A stretch of 64,000 nucleotides of DNA from Thermococcus bergensis. GTDB lineage: Archaea; Methanobacteriota_B; Thermococci; Thermococcales; Thermococcaceae. The notes under the pieces were generated by a model that did no database searches, was not told where the DNA came from, and worked only from the letters and a program-made list of their open reading frames with translations. Below are positions 1 through 9,041 of this stretch, in pieces. How positions within the stretch are numbered: position 1 is the stretch's first letter; each line of letters opens with the position of its first letter. The stretch spans positions 25,797 to 89,796 of the forward strand of contig NZ_JABFNK010000004.1 of NCBI RefSeq assembly GCF_020386975.1, written 5' to 3'. Position numbers and translations under genes: made by a program.

Positions 1-1
1 C

Positions 2-592
2 GAGAAGCCCAAAATCCCTCCGAGCAATTTGGCTTTAGTGGGGATTTACTTCTTTAAGCCTATCATCCATGAAGCCGTGAAGCACTTGAAGCCCTCTTGG
101 CGTGATGAGCTTGAGATTACGGACGCTATCCAATGGCTAATTGACCACGGCTATAGAGTCGGCTGGACAAAGGTCACCGGTTGGTGGAAGGACACCGGAA
201 AGCCCGAAGATATTTTGGACGCAAATAGGTTAATATTAGACGATATAGAGACAAACATTAAAGTGGAAACCAAAGCAAGGATACACGGAAGGGTAATAAT
301 TGAGGACGGATCTCAGATTGACGAAAATACTGTCATTAAGGGCCCAGTTGTAATTGGTAAAAACGTCGTGATAAAGAACTCTTACATTGGCCCATACACG
401 AGCATTGGAGACAACGTTGTTATTGAGAACACCGAGATTGAAGATTCTATAATCTTGCCGGAGAGCGAGATCAGAAACGCGGGTAGAATAGTTGAAAGCC
501 TGATTGGAAGAAGAGTGAAAATTCTAAAAGGAAACAACCATCCGTTTGGAAGGAAACTTGTCGTTGGCGACAACTCCCAGATAATCCTCTGA
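2..592 (+). CDS. rfbA: Glucose-1-phosphate thymidylyltransferase, C-terminal part
   Basis: This gene enters from the left edge, so only the C-terminal part is present. It makes dTDP-glucose from glucose-1-phosphate and dTTP, the first step of dTDP-rhamnose synthesis. The reading frame is open from base 2. The visible part has the end of the nucleotidyltransferase domain (ALVGIYFF, then the WWKDTGKPEDIL segment) followed by hexapeptide-type repeats (IIEDGSQI, VVIGKNVVIKNSYIG, SIGDNVVIENTEI) that form a left-handed beta-helix, as in the long archaeal and actinobacterial RmlA form. The next gene, rfbB, starts ten bases after its stop. The four-gene order rfbABCD makes the assignment firm. Confidence 0.9.
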   Translation, partial: EKPKIPPSNLALVGIYFFKPIIHEAVKHLKPSWRDELEITDAIQWLIDHGYRVGWTKVTGWWKDTGKPEDILDANRLILDDIETNIKVETKARIHGRVIIEDGSQIDENTVIKGPVVIGKNVVIKNSYIGPYTSIGDNVVIENTEIEDSIILPESEIRNAGRIVESLIGRRVKILKGNNHPFGRKLVVGDNSQIIL

Positions 593-601
593 GGTGGAAA
601 C

Positions 602-1603
602 ATGAGACTTTTGGTAACTGGTGGTGCAGGGTTTATAGGGAGCAACTTCATTCGCTATATTTTAGAGAAGCACAAGGACTGGGAAGTAATAAATCTCGAC
701 AAACTTAGTTATGGGTCAAATCTTGCTAATCTGAAAGACATTGAAAATGACCCCCGCTACACCTTCGTTAAGGGAGATATAACTGACTTTGAACTTGTAA
801 AGGAGTTCGTCAAAAAGGTAGATGCCATTGTTAACTTCGCAGCCGAGAGTCATGTAGACAGGAGCATCTCCAGCCCGGAACACTTTCTAAACAGTAATGT
901 GATAGGAGTCTACACGATTCTTGAAGCTATTAGGAAAGAAAACCCAAAAGTTAGGCTTGTCCACGTAAGCACTGACGAAGTTTATGGGGATATAATGAAA
1001 GGCTCTTTTAGAGAGGATGACGCATTGAGACCCTCCTCCCCCTACTCAGCAAGTAAAGCAGCCGGTGACATGCTTGTCCTCGGCTGGGCCAGAACTTATG
1101 ACCTTAAAGCCTCCATAACGAGATGTACAAACAACTACGGCCCCTATCAGTTTCCTGAAAAACTCATCCCTAAGACAATAATAAGGGCCAGTATGGGGCT
1201 CAAGATACCGATCTATGGAAGTGGACAGAACATTAGGGACTGGATTTACGTTGAAGATCACGTGAGAGCTGTTGAGGCAGTTCTACTCAAGGGTGAGCCG
1301 AGAGAGATATACAATATTTCGGCCGGGGAAGAGAAGACCAATCTTGAAGTGGTGAAGATGATATTAAAGCTCATGGGAAAGGACGAGGAGTTGATAGAGT
1401 TCGTTGAAGATAGGCCTGGTCACGATTTAAGGTACTCTCTCGACTCTTGGAAGATAACGAGAGACTTGAAGTGGCGTCCAAAGGTCAGCTTTGAAGAAGG
1501 AATTAAGAAGACTGTTAAGTGGTATTTGAACAACGAGTGGTGGTGGAGGCCTCTAGTTGATGAGAGAATCCTTCATCCGACGCCGTGGAAGCTGAGGTGG
1601 TAG
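602..1603 (+). CDS. rfbB: dTDP-glucose 4,6-dehydratase
   Basis: Second enzyme of dTDP-L-rhamnose synthesis, an extended SDR that converts dTDP-glucose to the 4-keto-6-deoxy sugar using bound NAD. The Rossmann motif GGAGFIGS is at residues 7-14, the catalytic T-D-E triplet at 124-126 (STDEVYGD), and the YxxxK pair at Tyr148/Lys152 (YSASK). At 333 residues it has the usual family length. The start follows GAGGTGGAAAC closely, and the gene lies ten bases behind rfbA in an apparent operon. Nothing in the sequence suggests damage. Confidence 0.96.
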   Translation: MRLLVTGGAGFIGSNFIRYILEKHKDWEVINLDKLSYGSNLANLKDIENDPRYTFVKGDITDFELVKEFVKKVDAIVNFAAESHVDRSISSPEHFLNSNVIGVYTILEAIRKENPKVRLVHVSTDEVYGDIMKGSFREDDALRPSSPYSASKAAGDMLVLGWARTYDLKASITRCTNNYGPYQFPEKLIPKTIIRASMGLKIPIYGSGQNIRDWIYVEDHVRAVEAVLLKGEPREIYNISAGEEKTNLEVVKMILKLMGKDEELIEFVEDRPGHDLRYSLDSWKITRDLKWRPKVSFEEGIKKTVKWYLNNEWWWRPLVDERILHPTPWKLRW

Positions 1604-1650
1604 TGGGCTAGACAAAAGTGTGGTCTGAAGCTTTTAAGGGGGTGATAACA

Positions 1651-2208
1651 GTGCCGTTCGAGTTTAAAAGACTGGAAATCCCAGATGTGATTTTAATTAA
1701 GCCTAAAATCTTCGAGGACGAAAGAGGCTTCTTCATGGAGACGTACAAGAAGGAAGACTTTGAAAAGGTGGGCATAAAAGGGGAGTTCATCCAAGATAAC
1801 CACTCAAAGTCTAAGTATGGGGTCCTCAGGGGATTGCACTTCCAGAGAGAGCCTTATGCCCAGGCGAAGATCGTGAGATGCATTAGAGGAGTAATCTATG
1901 ACGTTGCCGTGGATTTGAGAAAAGACTCTCCGACTTTTGGAAAATGGGTCGGCGTTATCCTCTCAGAACACAACAAGTGGCAGCTCTACATTCCGAGAGG
2001 CTTTGCCCACGGCTTTGTGGTGTTAAGCGACATTGCTGAAGTCGTTTATAAGGTTGACAATATTTATGCTCCCAATCATGAGGGAGGTATAATATGGAAT
2101 GATCCAGATATAAGCATAGAGTGGCCAATTGATGATCCAATAATCTCGGAGAAGGACATGAAGTGGCCGACGCTGAAGGAGGCGATAAAAAGGGAATGGG
2201 TCTTTTGA
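1651..2208 (+). CDS. rfbC: dTDP-4-dehydrorhamnose 3,5-epimerase
   Basis: Cupin-fold epimerase acting on the dTDP-4-keto-6-deoxyglucose made by rfbB. The family core is present: DERGFFMETY near the N-terminus, IQDNHSKSKYGVLRGLHFQ with the catalytic His, and the YIPRGFAHGF segment with conserved His. I chose the GTG at 1651 (185 residues) because a strong ribosome binding site, AAGGGGGTGAT, lies just upstream and because homologues begin with F-x-R-L-x-I-P; an upstream GTG at 1618 would add 11 unconserved residues. It sits between rfbB and rfbD. Confidence 0.93.
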   Translation: MPFEFKRLEIPDVILIKPKIFEDERGFFMETYKKEDFEKVGIKGEFIQDNHSKSKYGVLRGLHFQREPYAQAKIVRCIRGVIYDVAVDLRKDSPTFGKWVGVILSEHNKWQLYIPRGFAHGFVVLSDIAEVVYKVDNIYAPNHEGGIIWNDPDISIEWPIDDPIISEKDMKWPTLKEAIKREWVF

Positions 2209-2217
2209 GGTGATTCC

Positions 2218-3072
2218 ATGAGAGTAGCTATAATCGGGGCGAACGGACAGCTAGGAAGTGATCTAGTCGAAGTGTTTGGGAAAGATTCTTCTTTTGAAGT
2301 GATACCTTTAACTCATGCCGACCTTGACGTTACTGTTCCCGAAACTTTGGAGATTTTGAAAGAGCTCAAGCCAGATGTGATCATCAACACCGCAGCCTAT
2401 GTTAGAGTTGATGACGCTGAACTTTACCCCGAAAAGGCATTCCAAGTTAATGCAATTGGGGCTCTTAACGTTGCAAGGGTCGCCAGCGAAATAGATGCAG
2501 TTAATGTTTACATCAGCACGGATTATGTTTTTGATGGAACCAAAGGAGAGCCCTACACAGAGGAGGATATTCCAAACCCACTTAATGTTTATGGTCTGAG
2601 CAAGTACGCCGGCGAGATCTTCACTAGGAACTACTCCAAAAGATACTATATTATCAGGGTAGCGAGCTTGTATGGAAAGGCCGGTGCGAGAGGAAAAGGC
2701 GGTAACTTCGTCGAGTTCATGATTCAAAAAGCTAAGAACAAAGAAGAACTCAGGGTTGTTGATGACATGTTCATGAGCCCGACTTATACAAAAGACGTTG
2801 CAAGGACTTTGAAGAAGTTTTTGGAACTAATGCCGGGGTTTGGAGTCTACCACATGGTGAATGAAGGTTTCTGCTCTTGGTATGAGTTTACTAAGGCGAT
2901 ATTTGAAATTCTGGGCTGGGAAGTTGACGTTAAACCAATAAAGTCTGAAGAGCTTAAGAGACTCGCAAAAAGGCCTCAATTTTCGGCTCTGAAGAACGAG
3001 AAGTTGAGGAGGCTTAATCTGAAGATGAGGTCATGGAAAGAAGCATTGGTAGATTATTTGAAGGGAAGTTAA
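2218..3072 (+). CDS. rfbD: dTDP-4-dehydrorhamnose reductase
   Basis: Last step of dTDP-L-rhamnose synthesis, an NAD(P)H-dependent SDR reductase. It has the nucleotide-binding GANGQLGSD motif at residues 7-15, the YISTDYVFDG strand and the catalytic YGLSK (YxxxK). Length (284 residues) is normal. The ATG follows GAGGTGATTCC, nine bases after the rfbC stop, so all four rfb genes look co-transcribed. The product would feed rhamnose into the surface glycan pathways encoded downstream. Confidence 0.95.
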   Translation: MRVAIIGANGQLGSDLVEVFGKDSSFEVIPLTHADLDVTVPETLEILKELKPDVIINTAAYVRVDDAELYPEKAFQVNAIGALNVARVASEIDAVNVYISTDYVFDGTKGEPYTEEDIPNPLNVYGLSKYAGEIFTRNYSKRYYIIRVASLYGKAGARGKGGNFVEFMIQKAKNKEELRVVDDMFMSPTYTKDVARTLKKFLELMPGFGVYHMVNEGFCSWYEFTKAIFEILGWEVDVKPIKSEELKRLAKRPQFSALKNEKLRRLNLKMRSWKEALVDYLKGS

Positions 3073-3164
3073 AGATATTGAACATCAGATGAACTTATTA
3101 ATGGAGGTATTTCCTCAAAAAGATGCCAGATTTAAACACCATACGCTACATATATCTTATTTCA

Positions 3165-5276
3165 TCATTCTGATAAAGTGGAAACAAAGTACGTCCATGT
3201 ATTATCATTGGCATATACTTTTTCAAATTCAAACAGTTGGCTCCAAAGTTTAGTACTTCTTAAAGATAAAAATTCATGTCTCTGAATACCACCTATATCA
3301 TAATAGAACGACTCAACTTCTCCAGTTTTCACGCTCTCTCGACCTAAAAAAACGTATGATTTTTGGAGAGATACTTCTACATCTCGTCCAAACGATTTTC
3401 TTTCAACTCCTAGCCCCAAAAACAATGGGAACTTGAAATTTCCTAGGTAAACTACTGTCTCGGAGGTTCTATGATTTTGAATCCACTTAGCACAAAGAAC
3501 CTCTTGAGTACTCCACCTCGGACTATGCACTGGATCCAGCCATAGTGCTGGTTGAGGATCATTGGTGATTTCAACCATAAAGCCTGAATTAAAAAGAAAA
3601 TACACCGATATGAATACTGCCAAAGCTTTCAGCATGTAGTTGTTCGCATGGGCATAATGGGAGAAATAATTAACAAATTTTTGAAATATATTATTCAACA
3701 CAGTTATAAATCCTATGATAAAGTATGGGGCCAGGAAAAACAACGTAATTTGATAGAGTCTAGTAGCATTCAACCGGTTTGCAAAAAATGGTACAACTAA
3801 ACCTGCAACATCATAACCAAAAAATACTAAAGAAAGCATATAAAACTCTAGGCTTTTAACTTTGCCTTTGATTACCTCTAAACTTGTTACCAAAATACCC
3901 AAAGTGATCATTCCTTGGGCCAATACATTTATCCATTTTGCGAGTTCCCTAGCAAGCGTAGTCTCCTCTACAATTAGTGCAAGCCCCTGGGAGTACCTAA
4001 CATCGAATATTTCTTCAAGCATGAACCAAGTAGATCGTCCGATCCAGACAAGATTTTTAAATTGAAAGCCACCTCCTATGCCTTGATACCATAAAATGGT
4101 AACCACCCAAAATATTGCGACAAAATATCTTGTTATTACTTTATTTTTTTCTGGAATTTTGAATAAATACGTTAAGATATACGAGATTAGTAAGGCAAAC
4201 ATAGATAAGTATGCTGTCCCATAGTGAGAAACAATCAGAGATACACCAAAAGCTAGTAGAAAAACTAGATTTATTCGCTTGGTAACAATTGCATAGATTA
4301 TCAGAGCAAGGTAAATCTCGGCTATCATTTGTCTTGCGAGTGCCATCATCTCCGTAAAAAACGTAAAAAGAAAAATGAAAAATAAAACTGACAGCTCTGC
4401 CCAGACTTTTTCTTTTAAAAGATATTCATAAGCTTTTAAGAGTATTAGTGGGACGAGAGAGAAAAGGAGCGGGTAAACAATTTTAAGAATTGAAATTAGG
4501 GAAGTATTCAAAATCAGGGAATAAATAGGAGCCAAGACATTAACACTCGCGACAGTATTAAATGCGTTAAATATCGATATCTCCCAAATCCCATTTAAAA
4601 GAACAAGTTTGGCATAATAATACTCACCACTTATATCATATCCCCAGATATAATTCCAAGACATCCCAAAAACCGTTGACCACATGAGAGATACTGCAAT
4701 AGACCATATTGCGAAAACTCTATTAAAGTTCTTCACCTGAATAAAGATCAACGGAGTAAGTGATATGATCAAATAAAGGACCAATAATCCTTTTTTGTCG
4801 TCACAAAAACTGAACCAATAGGCGCTTAAGAGGGAAAGAAGTGGTAAGAGTAAGAAAAACAAATCCCACTTTGTTATCCTGATTTTTTTTAGTTTAGTTT
4901 TCTCGGTTAATTGTACTCGCGCCCGCGTCTGCTGAATGAACAAAAGCACTACTATGAATATATTAAATGTAATTAAGATTGGCGCGAGTGTAATCGGTTT
5001 CTCAATACCCAAAAGAGGATATATAAAGTTCGCAAAAATCCCCATGAACATTACAAGAGAAATACTCAAAGCAACGCTGAAAAACACGTTCTCTGAGAAA
5101 CTCTCCAGCCTTGGGTTAGAGATTCTTAAAAGGAGATACCCAGGCAGAAATGTCAGGGCGACTAACCCGAAGACCTGCCGGAATAGAGGGATATGAACAC
5201 CTAAGTGGTCTGCTATTATTGCTGAATTTAACCCCAGCAAAACTGAAATTGTGATTACAAATGACTTCCTGTCCAT
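3165..5276 (-). CDS. Large multi-pass membrane protein, DUF2206-like
   Basis: A 703-residue protein with roughly 14-16 hydrophobic segments and a C-terminal soluble domain of about 110 residues (from WLDPVHSPRWST onward). The N-terminal 110 residues, with a FLPGYLLLRI segment, resemble the start of DUF1616/DUF2206 archaeal membrane proteins. Architecture (polytopic membrane part plus exported tail) is like GT-C glycosyltransferases, so a lipid-linked sugar transferase role is possible but not shown. The ATG is preceded by GGTGATG. It is convergent with rfbD and divergent from the glycosyltransferase at 5347, inside a surface glycan locus. Confidence 0.75.
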   Translation of the reverse strand: MDRKSFVITISVLLGLNSAIIADHLGVHIPLFRQVFGLVALTFLPGYLLLRISNPRLESFSENVFFSVALSISLVMFMGIFANFIYPLLGIEKPITLAPILITFNIFIVVLLFIQQTRARVQLTEKTKLKKIRITKWDLFFLLLPLLSLLSAYWFSFCDDKKGLLVLYLIISLTPLIFIQVKNFNRVFAIWSIAVSLMWSTVFGMSWNYIWGYDISGEYYYAKLVLLNGIWEISIFNAFNTVASVNVLAPIYSLILNTSLISILKIVYPLLFSLVPLILLKAYEYLLKEKVWAELSVLFFIFLFTFFTEMMALARQMIAEIYLALIIYAIVTKRINLVFLLAFGVSLIVSHYGTAYLSMFALLISYILTYLFKIPEKNKVITRYFVAIFWVVTILWYQGIGGGFQFKNLVWIGRSTWFMLEEIFDVRYSQGLALIVEETTLARELAKWINVLAQGMITLGILVTSLEVIKGKVKSLEFYMLSLVFFGYDVAGLVVPFFANRLNATRLYQITLFFLAPYFIIGFITVLNNIFQKFVNYFSHYAHANNYMLKALAVFISVYFLFNSGFMVEITNDPQPALWLDPVHSPRWSTQEVLCAKWIQNHRTSETVVYLGNFKFPLFLGLGVERKSFGRDVEVSLQKSYVFLGRESVKTGEVESFYYDIGGIQRHEFLSLRSTKLWSQLFEFEKVYANDNTWTYFVSTLSE

Positions 5277-5346
5277 TTTACATCACCTGCGGTATTATCG
5301 AAAAGCCTTTTAATATTTTCTGTATAGATGCTAGATAGGGATAGTA

Positions 5347-6390
5347 ATGGATGCTCCAAGAGTCTCGATAATAATCCTCAACTGGAATGGTTGGAAAGAC
5401 ACGATAGAGTGTTTAGAGTCGCTTTATCGCATTGATTACCCAAATTACGATGTTATTGTTGTTGATAATGGTTCTCATGATGATTCCATTCAAAAGATTA
5501 AAGAATATGCCAAGGGGAAGATTGAAGTTAATTCAAAATTCTTCAAATATAATCCCAATAATAAACCCATCAAGGTTTTTGAGGTTAACGAAAATGAAGC
5601 CAAGCGAGGAAAGTTTAATAGACCTTTATATGAAAAGTTTGACGTTGATAGAAGAATGATTCTGATTAAAAACAAGAAAAATTATGGCTTTACCGGCGGT
5701 AATAACATCGGAATGAAATTCGCTTTAAGTGTTTTAAATCCTGATTACGTGTTGCTTTTGAATAACGATACAGTTGTTGAAAAGGATTTCTTAAAAAAAC
5801 TTGTTAAAGTTGCCGAGAGTGACGAAAAAATTGGGATTGTAGGACCGAAGATATACTATTATGATTATAATGGAAAAAGCAATGTGATAGACTTTGCAGG
5901 GGCCTATTTAATTCTTTGGAGATGTGGAGAAAAAAGGCATTGTTTTCGAAAAGTTGACAAAGGCCAGTGTGATAAAATTCTAGAAGTTGATAAAGTCGAA
6001 GGTTCTTGCATGTTAATAAAGAGTGAGATTACAACCAACGTCGGACTTTTTGACGAAAAATTTTTTGCCTATTGGGAAGAAACAGATTTATGCGTTAGAG
6101 CAAAAAAAGAAGGATACAAATTAGTTTATGTTCCAAAAGCAAAAATTTGGCACAAAATAGCATCTTCGAGTGGAGGGGTATTAAGTGTATTTTACGTTTA
6201 TCATATGACGAGAAATAGATTTTGGTTCTTAATAAAAAACTTTCCTCAACTCCTCAAGATGCATCTTCTTTATGTTGTTCTTTGGGAGCTATGGCTTAAG
6301 TTTGGAGTCTTTGTTGTTTATCATAAGAAGCCAAAAATGTTCTTTGTATATCTAAAAGGCCTACTTGATGGACTAAGTCTGAAAAGCTGA
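5347..6390 (+). CDS. Family 2 glycosyltransferase
   Basis: GT-A fold glycosyltransferase of family 2. The N-terminal VSIIILNWNGWKDTIECL, the VVDNGSHDDS nucleotide-binding loop and the LLLNNDTVVEKDFL motif (metal-binding acidic segment) are all clear, as is the downstream W-E-E-T-D-L-C catalytic segment (EETDLC). A hydrophobic stretch near the C-terminus (MHLLYVVLWELWLKFG) may bind the membrane. It most resembles rhamnosyl-type transferases of cell-surface glycans; the acceptor is unknown. It stands alone between two genes on the other strand. Confidence 0.88.
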   Translation: MDAPRVSIIILNWNGWKDTIECLESLYRIDYPNYDVIVVDNGSHDDSIQKIKEYAKGKIEVNSKFFKYNPNNKPIKVFEVNENEAKRGKFNRPLYEKFDVDRRMILIKNKKNYGFTGGNNIGMKFALSVLNPDYVLLLNNDTVVEKDFLKKLVKVAESDEKIGIVGPKIYYYDYNGKSNVIDFAGAYLILWRCGEKRHCFRKVDKGQCDKILEVDKVEGSCMLIKSEITTNVGLFDEKFFAYWEETDLCVRAKKEGYKLVYVPKAKIWHKIASSSGGVLSVFYVYHMTRNRFWFLIKNFPQLLKMHLLYVVLWELWLKFGVFVVYHKKPKMFFVYLKGLLDGLSLKS

Positions 6391-6416
6391 TTAGATTTGG
6401 GATTAAAATTATAATG

Positions 6417-7523
6417 TTACACTTTAACATATTTCTTTTCAAAAAGTTTTCCTGCATTATATCCTAATTTTCTTCTCATTTTTGGGTTTTCTATTAAATA
6501 CTCGATGGCTTTTATGAACTTTTCATTTACATCCTCTACAATTATTGCATGCTTACCGTTTACCAAATCTAATCCTTCAGCACCCTTTTTAGTAGTTACT
6601 ATAGGCAGACCCACAGCCATGTAATCAAGCATCTTAAGCTTAACACCGGCTCCTCGCCTTAGAGGAACAATTGCAATATCACATGACAACAAAAATTCGT
6701 ACAAATCATCAACAAAACCAATAGACTTAAAATTCCCCTCAATAAAATTTGGGGCACTACTTCCAAAAACAACAAATTGAGCATATTTAATGTTTTTTGA
6801 AATGTACTTCCGAATTAATTCCATCCCTTCTCTGTTGGGAATGTAGTTATACATTCCATGGAACACAATAAGAAAGTTGCCAACCTTTTTATCTTTTTTA
6901 TTTAATTTGATTTTATCTTGAGCAAAATAGTACTCTCTTGAAATCCTTGGAGGAACTACAACAACTTTTTCAGGGGGGACTTTGTACAATCTCACGAATT
7001 TCTTTTTATCTTCGTGAGATATTGCAACAATTTGATCAAATTTTGTTGCGAAAAATTCAAGCAAAAACGCGATCAATTTCAATAAAGGTAAAACGGGTCT
7101 TTCCTTATAAGTTACGCTTTCTGTAAAATAGCGCTCTTTTTCTACATTATGTGCGATGTAGATGGACTTTGCACCTATGATCTTAGATATAAAATAAGTA
7201 CTGATAGTTCCAAGTACGCCATTTAATAATATTTTGATTTGAACAGATTTATTATTCTTTTTTATTAACTTCATTAATTTAGAGAGTTTCAGTAAATAAT
7301 CCAAATTAAGCCCTAGTAAAAGAGACCCTACCCCTCCAAACACGGAGAATTCATATCCACCATCGCAGTGTATATTGAGAGGGCTTCCTTTCGGATGCAA
7401 TAGGTATAAGGTCTCATAACTGTTCTTTATGCTTGTCAACACTCGCCTAGTATACTCTCCTGCTCCACTTTTCGGGGAGATGCGAAACGGGCTAATTATT
7501 ATAGCAACTTTTTGTGCTTTCAT
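6417..7523 (-). CDS. Family 4 glycosyltransferase (GT-B fold)
   Basis: GT-B fold glycosyltransferase. The N-terminal half has ISPKSGAGEYTRRVL (acceptor loop) and IYIAHNVEKERYF. The C-terminal half has FHGMYNYIPNREG, FVDDLYEFLLSCDIAIVPLRRGAGVKLKMLDYMAVGLPIV and the E(x7)E-like region. The C-terminus (KLFEKKYVKV) is short, so the last helix may be slightly truncated. ATG is followed by the normal N-terminal strand. Part of the minus-strand glycan gene group; substrate unknown. Confidence 0.85.
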   Translation of the reverse strand: MKAQKVAIIISPFRISPKSGAGEYTRRVLTSIKNSYETLYLLHPKGSPLNIHCDGGYEFSVFGGVGSLLLGLNLDYLLKLSKLMKLIKKNNKSVQIKILLNGVLGTISTYFISKIIGAKSIYIAHNVEKERYFTESVTYKERPVLPLLKLIAFLLEFFATKFDQIVAISHEDKKKFVRLYKVPPEKVVVVPPRISREYYFAQDKIKLNKKDKKVGNFLIVFHGMYNYIPNREGMELIRKYISKNIKYAQFVVFGSSAPNFIEGNFKSIGFVDDLYEFLLSCDIAIVPLRRGAGVKLKMLDYMAVGLPIVTTKKGAEGLDLVNGKHAIIVEDVNEKFIKAIEYLIENPKMRRKLGYNAGKLFEKKYVKV

Positions 7524-7650
7524 ATGCTTATACCTCCTGGCGAAATCTTTTAAGTGTTACTTTTATGTAATTTGGTAATATTGCCTATTTATAAGGGTAA
7601 TTGTAAGGATTTCTAACAGCTTTTTCACTTTCTTTATTATTTTATGTTTA

Positions 7651-7953
7651 TTAAGCACTTCCTAAAAACTCTCTCATACTCCCTCGTAACTTTCTCCCAT
7701 CTGGTACAAAATAAAAAATTGATAAAACGTTCACATTTACATTTTCTGGTTTGTTTTTTAGATCAACTAAGTTTCTTTTTGAGTACATCTCAACATGTCT
7801 AAAATACGGGAAGGGAAGAAATCTCGCTAATTCAGAGAGGTAATTATGATGAATAAAAACTTCCACATTGGATATATGCTTAGCTATGGCTTCTGTTAGA
7901 TCTTTTACAAAGAATTTATAAAATGGAGCAATCGCAAGGACTTTCAACACCAT
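7651..7953 (-). pseudogene. Glycosyltransferase N-terminal remnant
   Basis: A 100-residue reading frame that looks like the N-terminal domain of a GT-B glycosyltransferase (VLKVLAIAPFYKFFVKDLTEAIAKH, then FIHHNYLSELARFLP and FRHVEMYS). Full-length relatives are about 350-400 residues, and nothing in the next 130 bases continues the protein. The start is good (GGAGGGAAG seven bases before the ATG), so this was a real gene that has lost its 3' part, probably by deletion or recombination in the glycosyltransferase group. Confidence 0.6.
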
Positions 7954-8003
7954 TTAACTTCCCTCCACCCTTTATCTATCTGATGTTATCAATTGGAATA
8001 GAC

Positions 8004-9041
8004 TCAACCCTCTACCATCGCTTTTATCATTTGAACCACTTGTCTCTTAACTTTCTTCGCTTTTTCGAGCTCTCCTTTCCGCCTTTTCCCCCAGTTCTCG
8101 ATAACATATTCGAGGATCTCTCCCGGGTCTCTTGAATGGAGTACCTTCCCTCTCTCAACTAAGTCCCTGTCTACACTGAGCAATCTCGCTCCGGGGAAAA
8201 ATGAGACTGCGGGCACCCCCATGACAGCGGCTTCCCTCGCCATCGTTCCGGAGCCGGTGAGGGTAGCCTTCGAGTGGTATATAAGCTCCAGTCCATTGAG
8301 TGCCATGGGAGGAATGAACACGTTGTCGAAGCCGTTTGCTAACGCTCTCTCTTCTCCGTTTCTTGGAAGGTAGACGACATTTATGCCCTCCTTGCTAAAA
8401 AGCCTTAGGAGTTCCGGCACCAGAGATCTCTCGTGCAGGACGTACAGAGACGTTAATGATTCCGGCCTCAAAACAATGTACTCCTCAAAGGGAATTCCAC
8501 TATCATCAACAAAGCTGGGGCGAGGATTGAAGTCTGCAGTGTATATATGCTCCTTATACCCTGGATAAGTGGTAACCTTATCTCCGAAATGACTCCTGAA
8601 GGTATCTTCTGCAACTTCGGGGACAAGAACAACGTCCGCCAACTTCTTTAGCGTCGACTCAATCCTTTGAAAGAGGGGCCTTTTTCCAATGAACTTGAGC
8701 TCGTTGTCGAGCATGAGGACTATTCTTGTGCCTTTGAGTTTTCCTGCTGGAAGAGGCATGGCGTTCTCGAAGCTTAAGAGCAACCGCGCTTTCGGGGCCT
8801 TGTAGAGTAGTCTAACCGTTCTCCAAGCAAAAGAAAAAGACTTTGCAACGGGGTTGTATTGGTCAGATCCAAAAACTTCACCATTAAGCCCATACATTTT
8901 GATTAACTGGGCGGTTTCACCACGGTTGAACCCAGTAACATATATGGAGTACTCTCCAAACTCTCTGATTATTGTGGCAATTACATGGACCTGAGGAGTG
9001 TTAGCAACATCAGCCCATATGTCATATATTATTTTTCCCAT
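8004..9041 (-). CDS. DUF354 glycosyltransferase-like protein
   Basis: A 345-residue DUF354-family protein, related in fold to UDP-GlcNAc 2-epimerase and GT-B transferases. It begins MGKIIYDIWADVANTPQVH, the hallmark N-terminus with a His, and ends with a typical SGTMAREAAVMGVPAVSFFPG sugar-nucleotide-binding segment. I chose the ATG at 9041 because the conserved N-terminus starts there; a further 23 upstream codons are unconserved. It overlaps the end of the dehydrogenase gene by 20 bases, so the two are probably translated together. Role: probably transfer or modification of the ManNAcA-type sugar; inferred from context. Confidence 0.8.
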   Translation of the reverse strand: MGKIIYDIWADVANTPQVHVIATIIREFGEYSIYVTGFNRGETAQLIKMYGLNGEVFGSDQYNPVAKSFSFAWRTVRLLYKAPKARLLLSFENAMPLPAGKLKGTRIVLMLDNELKFIGKRPLFQRIESTLKKLADVVLVPEVAEDTFRSHFGDKVTTYPGYKEHIYTADFNPRPSFVDDSGIPFEEYIVLRPESLTSLYVLHERSLVPELLRLFSKEGINVVYLPRNGEERALANGFDNVFIPPMALNGLELIYHSKATLTGSGTMAREAAVMGVPAVSFFPGARLLSVDRDLVERGKVLHSRDPGEILEYVIENWGKRRKGELEKAKKVKRQVVQMIKAMVEG